Assembly: GCA_045630965.1 (NCBI GenBank)
Contig: JAZQTU010000042.1
Coordinates: forward strand, 124,001 to 188,000
Length of the DNA: 64,000 bases
Reading direction: 5' to 3'
Source of the DNA: HGM04593 sp045630965
GTDB taxonomy: Bacteria; Bacteroidota; Bacteroidia; Bacteroidales; Bacteroidaceae
This document shows, piece by piece, positions 1-8,315 of the stretch. How positions within the stretch are numbered: the stretch's first letter is position 1; every line of letters starts with the position of its first letter. Under the pieces are notes generated by a model that saw only the letters and a program-made list of their open reading frames with translations, was not told where the DNA came from and searched no databases. The translations under genes were made by a program, and so were the position numbers.

Positions 1-2955
1 CAAAAGATCAGAGGTCAACTGATACATCGGTGCAAAGTTTGCAACATAGTCACGGTTTTCAGTAATTGCAGTTGTTGTGTAAACAGCGTCGGTACTTACA
101 ACCTCGCCATTCAATGTCCAGTTAACAAAAGAGCACTTTTCATTAGCAACAGCATTCAATACAACTGTCTGAGTTCCGTCAGCTTCCACAGTAGTAGTAA
201 TGACACCTTCAGAACCTATGTAAACCTCACCGTTAACAGCGTCTGATGAAGAAACATTGATACGATACTTTTCACCGGTATCAACACGCAATATCATATC
301 CAACAAGATACCGCAGTTACCTGTGATATCAGGATAGCCATCGGGCACGAGTGCATCCCAAGCTATAACAACACGCAAACGATAATCACCTGCCTTGAGT
401 GTCTCAGGCAACTTGAATGCCGGCAAACCCATACCACTTCCGTATTCATTGGTATAAGGAGATGTACAAGCGTACTGTGAACTTGCAGATTTACCATTGA
501 TATCTTTACCACCTAAATAGTTGTAAGTTACCAACTCACCACCTGTTGTACCGTCATTGTTTGCGTCGGTATTGAACTTCTTGTCATTGTCATAATCAAC
601 GTATGCATAAGCATGCATCCACTCTCCTTTCCATTCAAATTTAGGGAATGAAATGCAAGAACCTGGCTTAACATAAAGGATATGGCTCTGAGTACGGTTA
701 ACATAAACAGGACCTTTACTGTCAGTTGCCTTTACATCGAGAACTTCAAATCCGTTTGAAATCTGGAAAGAATCCAACCAACGGCTACCATAGTTTTTAC
801 CTGGATATGTTGAATATTCAGTTTCAACAACAAGTTCTTCATAATTAGCTACATATTCAGCAGACTCTGTAACAGATACTCTAACTGACTTTTCTGTACT
901 TACAACCTCGCCACCCTTTGTCCAGTTTACAAATTCATAACCGCTGTTAACTGTAGCAACAAGATTAGCCATAGAACCTTCAACAATTTCAGCTGATTCA
1001 GCACCGTTAACGGTTACTGTACCACCCTCTGCTGGAGAAGCAGAAACTGTGATAGTATACTTCACACGCTCAGGAGCAGCCTCTGCCTCTGTTGGCAATA
1101 TTGTAAATACTGAAGAGACGTTGCTGTTATAGTAATCGCCACTTGCGCCATCGAAAGAACCTGTAGATTTAACTACGATAGGACCGTAAACATCAACAAA
1201 TTTACCGTTGTCATATCCACGATATCCCCACAAGTGAACGTAACCGAACAACTCGTCAGCAGTTGCACTTACATTACCGTCGATATTAATCTTTGAAATT
1301 TCGAACTGTGTAACAGCACTTGCGCTTGTCTCAAGACCTGTCAAACTTTCGTTATCCAACCAAGGCTTGCCACCGATTGTAGGATATGCAAGATAGTATG
1401 CTGTGTCAGATGTCTTGAACATATACTTTGCAGCATTCTCGTCATATTCACAAGTAAACTTAGCCTCTTCGGGCAATTCCATACCCTCGCTGTATGCAGC
1501 CAAAGCCAACTCACCATTATTATTATACATATAATAGTCGCTCCATCCACGAGAGATGAATGAGTAAGACTTGCCAACCTGTGGCATTGTCAACTCATCG
1601 CTTGAACGGTAGATTGCAATAGCAGACTCAAGAGCAAGTGCGTTCTCTGCAGAAGGATTAGCCTCTGCAGCATCAATAGCAGCCTGCAATGCTGCACGTG
1701 GAGCTTCAGCAGGATAACCTATACCCTTTTTAGCGATAAGGTTCTTTGCTGTCTGCAAAAGTTCTACAGCATCAAAGTTTGCCTCTGCCATGAGCCAATC
1801 CAAAGTAAAGTTGTAGTAAGCGAGGTTAAAACCGTCATCTCCAGGAAGGTTGCTGTCCCACTTACCTTCCTCAACGATGATACCTATTGTGCCGTCAGCA
1901 AGAACCTGCAATGTTGAATATGCAGAATATCCCTCGTATACGCAACGGCTGATAGGCCATGTCTTACCACCATCAAGGCTAAGATATACAGTAACGTTTT
2001 CACGTGTTGAAGTGCTGCCTGGCATTGAGTGGATTAGATAATACTTGCCATCTGCCTCGTATGAAACAACATCACCGTTACATGCAGGGTCATTCAAGTT
2101 TGAATTCACAGCTGCATTAGTCCAAGTTTCACCCTGGTCGTAAGATCTTGCCATGAGACGTGAACCTTTGTTGCGGTTCTTGATACTCATAAGGAGGTCA
2201 CCATTCTCAAGCTCAACGATTTTAGCTTCATCACCGTTTGAGCAAGCGCTCATAGAAGAAACATTCCATGTTGCACCGTGGTCGTCAGAATATACTGCGT
2301 AGTTGTTCATTGCACCACCCCATGAATTGTCGTTACGCGCAGCAACGACAAACATCAGACGGCCGGCTTTTTCACCTTTCTTCAACTGTACAGCACTACC
2401 TGAACCTGCAAACATACCGATCCATGAACTCTTTGAACCGTAAATGCCATTGTAGATAGACTCTGAAATGTCTTCAGGAGTTGTCCATGTAACACCGTTG
2501 TCAGAACTTTCTGACTTGTAAAGGCGCAAAGGATAAGATGAATTTGATGCCCAAAGACCAACGCAATTGCTACCGTAATTCTCATTACCTACAAATACTG
2601 TAACAATCTTGTCTGTTTCTGCATCATAAACAACTGCAGCATCGCCATAAGTGTTTCCTGCTGATGCATCACACTGTGCGATAGTTACCATGTCACTCCA
2701 AGTTTTACCACCGTCGGCACTTGTCTTGGCAACAACGCTGATTTTGTTTGGAAGGTCACCCAATTCACTTCCACGCTGGTCGGCAATAGCCACCAGTGTT
2801 CCATTGGCAGTCTGTGTCAATGCTGGAATACGATAAAACTTTGACCCGGCTTCATTCATTGTAAAGACAGGATACCTGGTCAAAGCATCCTGAGCCATTG
2901 AGAATGTTGCTGTCATCAACAGAACCAACATACTCAAAAAAGTAAACTTTCTCAT
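1..2955 (-). CDS. Secreted exo-alpha-sialidase (GH33), 3' end outside window
   Basis: Partial gene: 985 codons are visible and the reading frame runs off the left edge. It starts with a signal peptide of about 22 residues (MRKFTF then a hydrophobic core ending SMAQ). A GH33 sialidase fold follows: YRIP motif at residues 41-44 (Arg of the triad at 42), a likely acid Asp near residue 67 (LGDL), five Asp boxes (SADGGKTW, SSDNGVTW, SDDHGATW, SYDQGETW, SLDGGKTW) and the nucleophile-type Tyr in AYSTLQ followed by IVEE. After the catalytic domain come a short helical linker, a region resembling a carbohydrate-binding module (GWSDYYMYN), an InlB-like repeat (GYEFVNWTKGGE), a GEVED-like domain (YVDYDNDKKFN) and a second InlB-like repeat (CSFVNWTLNGE). 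The expected role is release of sialic acid from host glycans outside the cell. The family call is firm; the accessory-module names are inferred from short motifs. Confidence 0.9.
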   Translation of the reverse strand, partial: MRKFTFLSMLVLLMTATFSMAQDALTRYPVFTMNEAGSKFYRIPALTQTANGTLVAIADQRGSELGDLPNKISVVAKTSADGGKTWSDMVTIAQCDASAGNTYGDAAVVYDAETDKIVTVFVGNENYGSNCVGLWASNSSYPLRLYKSESSDNGVTWTTPEDISESIYNGIYGSKSSWIGMFAGSGSAVQLKKGEKAGRLMFVVAARNDNSWGGAMNNYAVYSDDHGATWNVSSMSACSNGDEAKIVELENGDLLMSIKNRNKGSRLMARSYDQGETWTNAAVNSNLNDPACNGDVVSYEADGKYYLIHSMPGSTSTRENVTVYLSLDGGKTWPISRCVYEGYSAYSTLQVLADGTIGIIVEEGKWDSNLPGDDGFNLAYYNFTLDWLMAEANFDAVELLQTAKNLIAKKGIGYPAEAPRAALQAAIDAAEANPSAENALALESAIAIYRSSDELTMPQVGKSYSFISRGWSDYYMYNNNGELALAAYSEGMELPEEAKFTCEYDENAAKYMFKTSDTAYYLAYPTIGGKPWLDNESLTGLETSASAVTQFEISKINIDGNVSATADELFGYVHLWGYRGYDNGKFVDVYGPIVVKSTGSFDGASGDYYNSNVSSVFTILPTEAEAAPERVKYTITVSASPAEGGTVTVNGAESAEIVEGSMANLVATVNSGYEFVNWTKGGEVVSTEKSVRVSVTESAEYVANYEELVVETEYSTYPGKNYGSRWLDSFQISNGFEVLDVKATDSKGPVYVNRTQSHILYVKPGSCISFPKFEWKGEWMHAYAYVDYDNDKKFNTDANNDGTTGGELVTYNYLGGKDINGKSASSQYACTSPYTNEYGSGMGLPAFKLPETLKAGDYRLRVVIAWDALVPDGYPDITGNCGILLDMILRVDTGEKYRINVSSSDAVNGEVYIGSEGVITTTVEADGTQTVVLNAVANEKCSFVNWTLNGEVVSTDAVYTTTAITENRDYVANFAPMYQLTSDLL

Positions 2956-2994
2956 ACTTTTATTAATTTAACAGTTAGTTAATAGTTGTGTCTG

Positions 2995-3002
2995 CAAATA
3001 TA
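2995..3002 (-). promoter_or_regulatory. Candidate -7 box of the sialidase gene
   Basis: On the minus strand this reads TATATTTG, an exact match to the Bacteroidetes -7 consensus TAnnTTTG, about 40 nt upstream of the sialidase start. No TTTG -33 element lies at the usual 19-21 nt spacing, so the call rests on the -7 box alone. Confidence 0.45.
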
Positions 3003-3064
3003 ACACTTACAAACATTTTTCCTTAACTATTAATAAAAAATTTTATTAATAATTCAGAATTCAT

Positions 3065-3072
3065 TATCTTTA
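3065..3072 (+). promoter_or_regulatory. Candidate -7 box of the GNAT gene
   Basis: Reads TATCTTTA, one mismatch from TAnnTTTG, 15 nt upstream of the ATG at 3088. No -33 element was recognised. If used, the leader would be very short (about 10 nt). Confidence 0.3.
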
Positions 3073-3087
3073 CTCAAAAGAAGAGCT

Positions 3088-3588
3088 ATGAACGAGAATA
3101 TCGAAGATAAAATAAAAGCGGAATGTACCAGACTTTGGAAGGAGGCATTCAAAGACAGCGACGAGTTCATTTCACAGTTTATAGAGCATCATTACTGCGA
3201 GGAGAACATGCTCTACATTGAAAATGACGGTAAGTTGTCATCTATGCTTCATACAATTCCTTTTGAACTGAACGGAGCACCTGTTGCATATATATACGCT
3301 GTTGCTACAGACAGGAAAGAACGTGGCAAAGGACACGCCACAAAGCTTATTCAAAAAGCTATTGAAAAAGCAAAGAAAGAGGGTTATAAAGCAATAATAA
3401 CACTACCGGCAAGCAAAGGGCTAAAGAAGTTCTATTCGTGCTTTGGATTCAAAGGTGAGTATGCGGTAAAATTTGAAACACCTGACAATTTTGATTTTGG
3501 AACAGGTGAAAGCAAAAAGGATATAGCAACTGCTATTATACTAGACAACGACATGCAACTGCCAGCAATATTCAACCTCAAGAAATAA
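3088..3588 (+). CDS. GNAT family N-acetyltransferase
   Basis: A 166-residue single-domain protein. The acetyl-CoA binding motif A is visible as ERGKGHATKL at about residues 79-88 (the R/Q-x-x-G-x-G/A signature, here RGKGHA), preceded by the beta strand AYIYAVAT and followed by the helix AIEKAKKEGY. A late FYSCFGFK segment matches motif B, which normally shapes the acceptor site. The amine substrate cannot be told from sequence. The gene stands alone and converges on tRNA-Thr, separated only by a bidirectional hairpin. The start is the first ATG after the -7-like box, and no Shine-Dalgarno is evident. Confidence 0.8.
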   Translation: MNENIEDKIKAECTRLWKEAFKDSDEFISQFIEHHYCEENMLYIENDGKLSSMLHTIPFELNGAPVAYIYAVATDRKERGKGHATKLIQKAIEKAKKEGYKAIITLPASKGLKKFYSCFGFKGEYAVKFETPDNFDFGTGESKKDIATAIILDNDMQLPAIFNLKK

Positions 3589-3621
3589 GTAAAAGAGACA
3601 CAGTTGCAGTGTCTCTTTTAC
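3589..3621. terminator. Bidirectional hairpin between GNAT gene and tRNA-Thr
   Basis: A perfect 13-bp inverted repeat (GTAAAAGAGACAC and its complement) with a 7-nt loop begins directly after the GNAT stop codon. The A-rich and T-rich ends of the arms make it usable from both strands. It ends 4 nt from the 3' end of the oppositely oriented tRNA gene. Confidence 0.8.
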
Positions 3622-3625
3622 TATG

Positions 3626-3698
3626 AGCCGAGTTGGGGACTCGAACCCCAGACCTACTCATTACGAATGAGTTGCTCTACCAACTGAGCTAATTCGGC
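3626..3698 (-). tRNA. tRNA-Thr (anticodon CGT)
   Basis: The minus strand folds into a 73-nt cloverleaf. The D arm is GCTCAGTTGGTAGAGC. The anticodon arm is ACTCA, TTCGTAA, TGAGT, giving anticodon CGT (reads ACG, Thr). The T arm is TGGGG, TTCGAGT, CCCCA. The acceptor GCCGAAT pairs with ACTCGGC except for an A-C mismatch at positions 6 and 67. The discriminator is T and the CCA end is not encoded, as is common in Bacteroidales. Confidence 0.92.
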
Positions 3699-3733
3699 AA
3701 TTTATTTCATAAATTCCCGCATTTTCGGCGGCG

Positions 3734-3771
3734 CTCGTTGAGTGAAAACAAAGTTTTCCCACTCGCTGGCA
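3734..3771. repeat. Hairpin-forming intergenic repeat upstream of tRNA-Thr
   Basis: Flanking words CTCG and CTCGCTGG surround an imperfect hairpin (GAGTGAAAAC / GTTTTCCCACTC around AAAGTTT). The same building blocks (GAGCG, AGCGAGTG and an AAGTTT-type palindromic core) recur near 34.7-35.3 kb and 57.1-57.3 kb. This copy lies in what should be the 5' leader of the tRNA-Thr precursor. Confidence 0.5.
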
Positions 3772-3797
3772 CGAAAATATTAGACAAATGTGCGGCA

Positions 3798-3827
3798 CGA
3801 AGATACAAATAAAAAATATCTGTCAAA
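3798..3827 (-). promoter_or_regulatory. Candidate promoter of tRNA-Thr
   Basis: On the minus strand a TTTG (3827-3824) is followed after 18 nt by TATCTTCG (3805-3798), one mismatch from the -7 consensus. A second -7-like box, TATTTTCG, lies closer at 3779-3772. Spacing is one nucleotide short of the usual 19-21. Confidence 0.4.
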
Positions 3828-3846
3828 AAATATTCTCAAAAAAAAT

Positions 3847-3876
3847 GAGGACAGCCAAAACAAATAGGCTGCCCTC
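3847..3876 (-). terminator. Terminator of the POT transporter gene
   Basis: Read on the minus strand, GAGGGCAGCC, a 10-nt loop, and GGCTGTCCTC form a 10-bp stem with one mismatched (wobble) position, followed by a run of eight T. It starts about 20 nt after the transporter stop codon. This is a standard rho-independent terminator. Confidence 0.8.
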
Positions 3877-3897
3877 ATAAAGAAATTCATTCCAAAT

Positions 3898-5415
3898 TTA
3901 CTTTGCTACTGCCTCGAGGCGCTTAAGTATAACGAATACGAACAGCGCTGCGAGCAGACAGATACCTGTCAATACGCCCCAAACAACTGTCAAAGAAGCA
4001 CCCCACATAAGAGCTGGAATAGCAACAAGGAAGTTACCGATAGCTGTAGCTACGAACCAGCCACCCATCATCATACCCTTGTACTTTGGAGGAGCAACCT
4101 TTGTTACGAATGAGATACCGATAGGAGAAAGCAACAACTCTGCGAATGTAAGTACGAGGTATGTTGAAATCAACCAGTTGGCAGAAACATCAGCCATATG
4201 CAAAGGCTGGCCGTCAGCACCCATTTCAGGAGCAGGCAAACCGAGTGAACCGATAGTAAGAAGTACATAAGCTGCAGCTGCAACCAACATACCCAACGCT
4301 ATCTTCAAAGGAGCTGAAGGCTCTTTACCCTTCTTTGCCAAAGCGCCGAAGATCGCAATTGAAACAGGAGTCAAAGCAACAACGAAGCATGCATTGAACT
4401 GCTGGAAGATAGGAGCGCTAACCTCTGTTACATCGGGCAATGAGTTGTACTTGTAAAACAAAGCTGCAATAGCAGCAACAACGATTGCACTTGCAATAGC
4501 TTTACCCTTTGCAGTCTTGCTCTGGAAAAGACCGAACAAACCATAAACAATGAATATAGCAAATACAAGGTTTGTTACATCAAAAGCCATGCTCTGTATG
4601 CCTGTTGATGTTGTAGCTGTATAGTCACGTGCAAAGAATGTCAATGTAGAACCGTTCTGGTGGAATGCCATCCAGAAGAAGATTACCACTGCAAACACGA
4701 GGCAAAGACAAACGATACGTTCCTTTGTCTGCGCAGGAGTAAGTTCGTCCACATTATTGTTACCTGTTGCAACGTCAGCCTTGCGACGGTCGGTATGGCT
4801 GAATGTACTACGGAAAGCATAATATATAGCCATTGAAACAATAAGAGAAGCACATGCAACAGCAAAAGCAAAGTGATAAGAATCTGCCTCGCTTACACCA
4901 AGAGACTTCTGAGCCCACTTCATGATTTCAATAGCTGCTGTAGGAGCGAACATCGCACCGATGTTGATAGCCATATAGAAAACGCTAAAACCGGCATCAC
5001 GCTTGCTTGCATATGCAGGATCGTCATAGAGGTTACCTACCATTACCTGGAGGTTACCCTTGAAAAGACCGGTACCAAGAGAGATGAGCAACAACGCACC
5101 TGCCATTGCAACGATTGCGATTGAACCCTCACCAAGTGGCAAAGAGAGAAGTACATATCCAAGGAACATAATGGTAATACCAATTGTCACCATCTTACCG
5201 AAACCGAACTTGTCGGCAGCAATACCACCGAACAAAGGCATAAAGTAAACCAATCCGAGGAAAGTTGAATAGATTGTACCGGCAGCACCCGACGAGAAGC
5301 CGAAATTAGCCTGCAGGAACATTACAAACACAGCCAACATAGTGTAGTAGCCGAAGCGTTCACCTGTGTTGGCAAGGGCCAAAGCCCAAAGACCTTTAGG
5401 ATGTCCTTCAAACAT
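3898..5415 (-). CDS. POT/PTR family peptide:proton symporter
   Basis: A 505-residue inner-membrane protein with 12 or more hydrophobic segments. The N-terminal NTGERFGYYTM (about residues 16-26) is a variant of the ExxERF signature of proton-coupled oligopeptide transporters, with Asn in place of the first Glu. GGIAADKFGFGK (about residues 63-74) matches the loop 2-3 motif of MFS/POT proteins, and FYMAINIGAMFAP (about residues 146-158) matches the PTR2 signature. It probably imports di- and tripeptides with protons. The gene is monocistronic, with its own terminator downstream and a 542-nt divergent gap to purM upstream. The exact peptide range cannot be read. Confidence 0.88.
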   Translation of the reverse strand: MFEGHPKGLWALALANTGERFGYYTMLAVFVMFLQANFGFSSGAAGTIYSTFLGLVYFMPLFGGIAADKFGFGKMVTIGITIMFLGYVLLSLPLGEGSIAIVAMAGALLLISLGTGLFKGNLQVMVGNLYDDPAYASKRDAGFSVFYMAINIGAMFAPTAAIEIMKWAQKSLGVSEADSYHFAFAVACASLIVSMAIYYAFRSTFSHTDRRKADVATGNNNVDELTPAQTKERIVCLCLVFAVVIFFWMAFHQNGSTLTFFARDYTATTSTGIQSMAFDVTNLVFAIFIVYGLFGLFQSKTAKGKAIASAIVVAAIAALFYKYNSLPDVTEVSAPIFQQFNACFVVALTPVSIAIFGALAKKGKEPSAPLKIALGMLVAAAAYVLLTIGSLGLPAPEMGADGQPLHMADVSANWLISTYLVLTFAELLLSPIGISFVTKVAPPKYKGMMMGGWFVATAIGNFLVAIPALMWGASLTVVWGVLTGICLLAALFVFVILKRLEAVAK

Positions 5416-5454
5416 AGATAAAAAATTAAAAGGTTAATAAATCATTCATTCCAA

Positions 5455-5697
5455 TCACTGCCCGGCGGCACCAGCCGACAAGCACAAGACAACAGAAACT
5501 CCCATTGTCAAAAAGTCATTTTTCACACCACGCACAACCCATTTCCTGACATTTATCCAGCAGACAACTACCGCAAAAATCAAAAACAGAAAACAAAATT
5601 GCACAATTAGCGAAAAATATCCGCGAATATAGTCAAAAACAATAAGTAATGAAAATTTAGAGCCAAAAATTAAAACAAAAAGAGAATTTACACACAT
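5455..5697 (-). CDS. Possible small two-helix membrane protein
   Basis: An 80-codon frame in the gap between the POT transporter and purM. It would encode two hydrophobic stretches (LFVLIFGSKFSLLIVF and SLIVQFCFLFLIFAVVVCWI) joined by a short loop, ending 39 nt before the transporter ATG on the same strand. No ribosome binding site or promoter was recognised and no family is known to me. AT-rich DNA can produce such frames by chance. If it is not a gene, this stretch is simply a long transporter leader. Confidence 0.22.
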   Translation of the reverse strand: MCVNSLFVLIFGSKFSLLIVFDYIRGYFSLIVQFCFLFLIFAVVVCWINVRKWVVRGVKNDFLTMGVSVVLCLSAGAAGQ

Positions 5698-5889
5698 TCA
5701 AGCCAACAGAACATAAAAAAGAAAGTGCAAAAACGTTAACAAACAAAGAATAGCACACCAAAGCACACCGGGTGCAATTAGTTTACAATATGTCAAATGC
5801 AAACTTGCATCTTTACATCAAAAAGCAACAACAAGACAGTTGACAAATATCTTTTATTAATAAATATATTGACTAAAAACCTTATTTCA

Positions 5890-5921
5890 TTTGCCTTTTA
5901 ACAAGGATTTGCTTATCTTCG
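5890..5921 (+). promoter_or_regulatory. Promoter of purM
   Basis: TTTG at 5890-5893, a 20-nt spacer, then TATCTTCG at 5914-5921 (one mismatch from TAnnTTTG). Spacing is ideal for the Bacteroidetes primary sigma factor. The predicted start is near 5928, giving a leader of about 30 nt. Confidence 0.75.
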
Positions 5922-5957
5922 CAAAAGATTAAGAATAACCCACAAATCACACATAAA

Positions 5958-7124
5958 ATGAGCGACCAGAGATACATGATGCGCGGAGTTTCAGCATCAA
6001 AAGAGGACGTACACAACGCTATCAAGAACATTGACAAGGGACTTTACCCAAAGGCTTTCTGTAAGATAATCCCAGATATTCTCGGAGGCGACCCTGAGTA
6101 TTGTAACATAATGCATGCCGACGGCGCAGGAACAAAATCGTCTTTGGCATATTTGTATTGGAAGGAGACAGGCGACTTGAGTGTTTGGAAAGGCATTGCT
6201 CAGGACGCTTTAATTATGAATATTGATGATCTTCTTTGCGTTGGTGCAACCGACAACATTCTTGTTTCATCAACCATCGGCCGCAACAAGTTACTTGTTC
6301 CGGGAGAGGTTATTTCGGCAATCATCAACGGTACTGACGAATTGCTTGCAGAACTCCGTGAGATGGGTGTAGGCGTTTACGCTACCGGTGGCGAGACTGC
6401 AGATGTCGGTGACCTTGTACGCACAATAATCGTTGACAGCACTGTTACTTGCCGCATGAAACGTAGCGATGTCATTGACAACGCAAACATTGCAGCAGGC
6501 GATGTTATTGTAGGTATGGCATCATACGGACAGGCTACATACGAAAAAGAATACAACGGCGGTATGGGCAGCAACGGCTTGACATCGGCACGTCACGATG
6601 TATTCAGCAAGTATCTTGCAGAGAAATACCCTGAAAGTTATGATTGCGCGGTTCCTGAAGAGTTGACATACTCAGGTGGTCTAAAATTGACCGACGAGGT
6701 TGAGGATTCTCCACTCGATGCAGGAAAGCTCGTACTATCTCCAACACGTACATACGCTCCTATCGTAAAGAAAATGCTCGACGCATTACGCCCTGAAATC
6801 CACGGTATGGTACACTGCTCAGGCGGTGCACAGACAAAGGTTATGCACTTTGTAGAGAACAAGAGGGTTATCAAAGACAACCTCTTCCCTATTCCACCGC
6901 TATTCAAGACAATCAAAGAACAGAGCGGTACAGACTGGGCAGAAATGTACAAGGTATTCAACATGGGCCACCGTTTGGAGGTTTATGTAAAGCCTGAACA
7001 CGCAGAAGAGATTATTGCCATCAGCAAGAGTTTCGGTGTCGATGCACAGATTATCGGACGCGTTGAATCTGCAGAAAAGAACGAACTGATAATTGAAAGC
7101 CCATACGGTACTTTCAGATACTGA
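5958..7124 (+). CDS. purM: Phosphoribosylformylglycinamidine cyclo-ligase (AIR synthase)
   Basis: A 388-residue PurM/AIR synthase-family protein. It should convert FGAM and ATP to aminoimidazole ribonucleotide in cytoplasmic purine synthesis. The N-terminal HADGAGTKSS (about residues 53-62) is the ATP-binding DGxGTK motif, and ATGGETADVGD (about residues 141-151) is the conserved GGETAE-type segment. The C-terminal domain carries GMVHCSGGAQTKV. The protein is longer than the roughly 345-residue enterobacterial enzyme, which fits the diverged Bacteroidetes form often labelled AIR synthase-related. It has its own promoter and is followed by a hairpin before prfA. Confidence 0.85.
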   Translation: MSDQRYMMRGVSASKEDVHNAIKNIDKGLYPKAFCKIIPDILGGDPEYCNIMHADGAGTKSSLAYLYWKETGDLSVWKGIAQDALIMNIDDLLCVGATDNILVSSTIGRNKLLVPGEVISAIINGTDELLAELREMGVGVYATGGETADVGDLVRTIIVDSTVTCRMKRSDVIDNANIAAGDVIVGMASYGQATYEKEYNGGMGSNGLTSARHDVFSKYLAEKYPESYDCAVPEELTYSGGLKLTDEVEDSPLDAGKLVLSPTRTYAPIVKKMLDALRPEIHGMVHCSGGAQTKVMHFVENKRVIKDNLFPIPPLFKTIKEQSGTDWAEMYKVFNMGHRLEVYVKPEHAEEIIAISKSFGVDAQIIGRVESAEKNELIIESPYGTFRY

Positions 7125-7129
7125 TAACA

Positions 7130-7156
7130 TTTATGCCTTGTACCCCAAGGCATAAA
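7130..7156 (+). terminator. Hairpin between purM and prfA
   Basis: A perfect 11-bp inverted repeat (TTTATGCCTTG and complement) with a 5-nt loop lies 5 nt after the purM stop and 30 nt before the prfA start. There is no strong T-run, so it may act as a leaky terminator or a processing site rather than a full stop. Confidence 0.6.
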
Positions 7157-7186
7157 TTGCAATAAGAAAATATCAATTTGCTACAA

Positions 7187-8296
7187 ATGGAGAACAACTC
7201 GCTACTGATTAAGCTTAATGACCTTGAAGCACGCTTTCAAGAGATTTCGACATTGATAACCGACCCGGCTGTCGTTGCCGACATGAAACGTTATGTTAGG
7301 CTCAACAAGGAATACCGCGAACTGGAGTTGATTCTCGATGCACGCAAACGATACATCCATTTGCTCACTTCACTGTCCGAAGCCAAAGACCTGCTTGCTA
7401 ATGAAAGCGACAGCGAACTACGCGAAATGGCACGTGAAGAGATTGAAATGTGCGAAACGGAAATTCCAAAGACCGAAGAGGAGATAAAGCTGTTGTTGAT
7501 TCCGGCCGACCCACAGGATGACAAGAATGCGATTCTTGAAATCAGAGGCGGAACCGGTGGTGACGAGGCCGCAATATTCGCAGGTGACCTGTTCCGCATG
7601 TACAGCAAGTATTGCGAAAGCAAAGGTTGGCGTATTGAAGTTTCAAGTTGCAGCGAAGGTACATCGGGAGGATACAAGGAGATTATCTGCACTGTCACAG
7701 GAGAAAAGGTTTACGGCACTTTGAAATACGAGTCGGGAGTACACCGCGTACAACGTGTACCGGCAACAGAGACACAGGGACGCGTACACACTTCGGCAGC
7801 ATCGGTAGCTGTACTGCCCGAAGCCGAAGCTTTCGATGTAGAGATAACGGAGAGTGCAATCAAATGGGATACATTCCGCTCAAGCGGTGCTGGAGGTCAG
7901 AATGTAAACAAGGTGGAATCGGGAGTACGTTTGAGATATCCATGGCTCAACCCTGAGACAAACCAGATTGAGGAAATTCTCATTGAATGTACCGAGACAC
8001 GTGACCAACCCAAGAACAAGGAGCGTGCGTTGGCCCGTTTGCGCACACTCATATACGACCGTGAGCACCAGCGCTATGCCGATGATATCGCGAACAAGCG
8101 CAGGACAATGGTATCGACAGGTGACCGTTCAGCCAAGATACGCACCTACAACTACCCGCAGGGACGAATAACCGACCACAGAATAAATTATACGATATAC
8201 AACCTTTCGGCTTTTGTCAATGGCGATATACAGGATTGCATAGACCACCTTATAATTGCAGAGAATGCCGAGAGAATGAAAGAACAGGATTTATAA
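7187..8296 (+). CDS. prfA: Peptide chain release factor 1
   Basis: A 369-residue class I release factor reading UAA and UAG. The codon-recognition tripeptide PAT is in RVPATETQGR (about residues 185-194), and the catalytic GGQ is in SSGAGGQNVNKV (about residues 228-239). The N-terminal coiled domain (LLIKLNDLEARF) is normal. The ATG at 7187 (MENNSLL) fits RF1 N-termini better than the TTG nine bases upstream. It starts the co-directional block that continues with pyrF 19 nt downstream. Confidence 0.95.
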   Translation: MENNSLLIKLNDLEARFQEISTLITDPAVVADMKRYVRLNKEYRELELILDARKRYIHLLTSLSEAKDLLANESDSELREMAREEIEMCETEIPKTEEEIKLLLIPADPQDDKNAILEIRGGTGGDEAAIFAGDLFRMYSKYCESKGWRIEVSSCSEGTSGGYKEIICTVTGEKVYGTLKYESGVHRVQRVPATETQGRVHTSAASVAVLPEAEAFDVEITESAIKWDTFRSSGAGGQNVNKVESGVRLRYPWLNPETNQIEEILIECTETRDQPKNKERALARLRTLIYDREHQRYADDIANKRRTMVSTGDRSAKIRTYNYPQGRITDHRINYTIYNLSAFVNGDIQDCIDHLIIAENAERMKEQDL

Positions 8297-8315
8297 CAAA
8301 TTAAAAGAATACACT

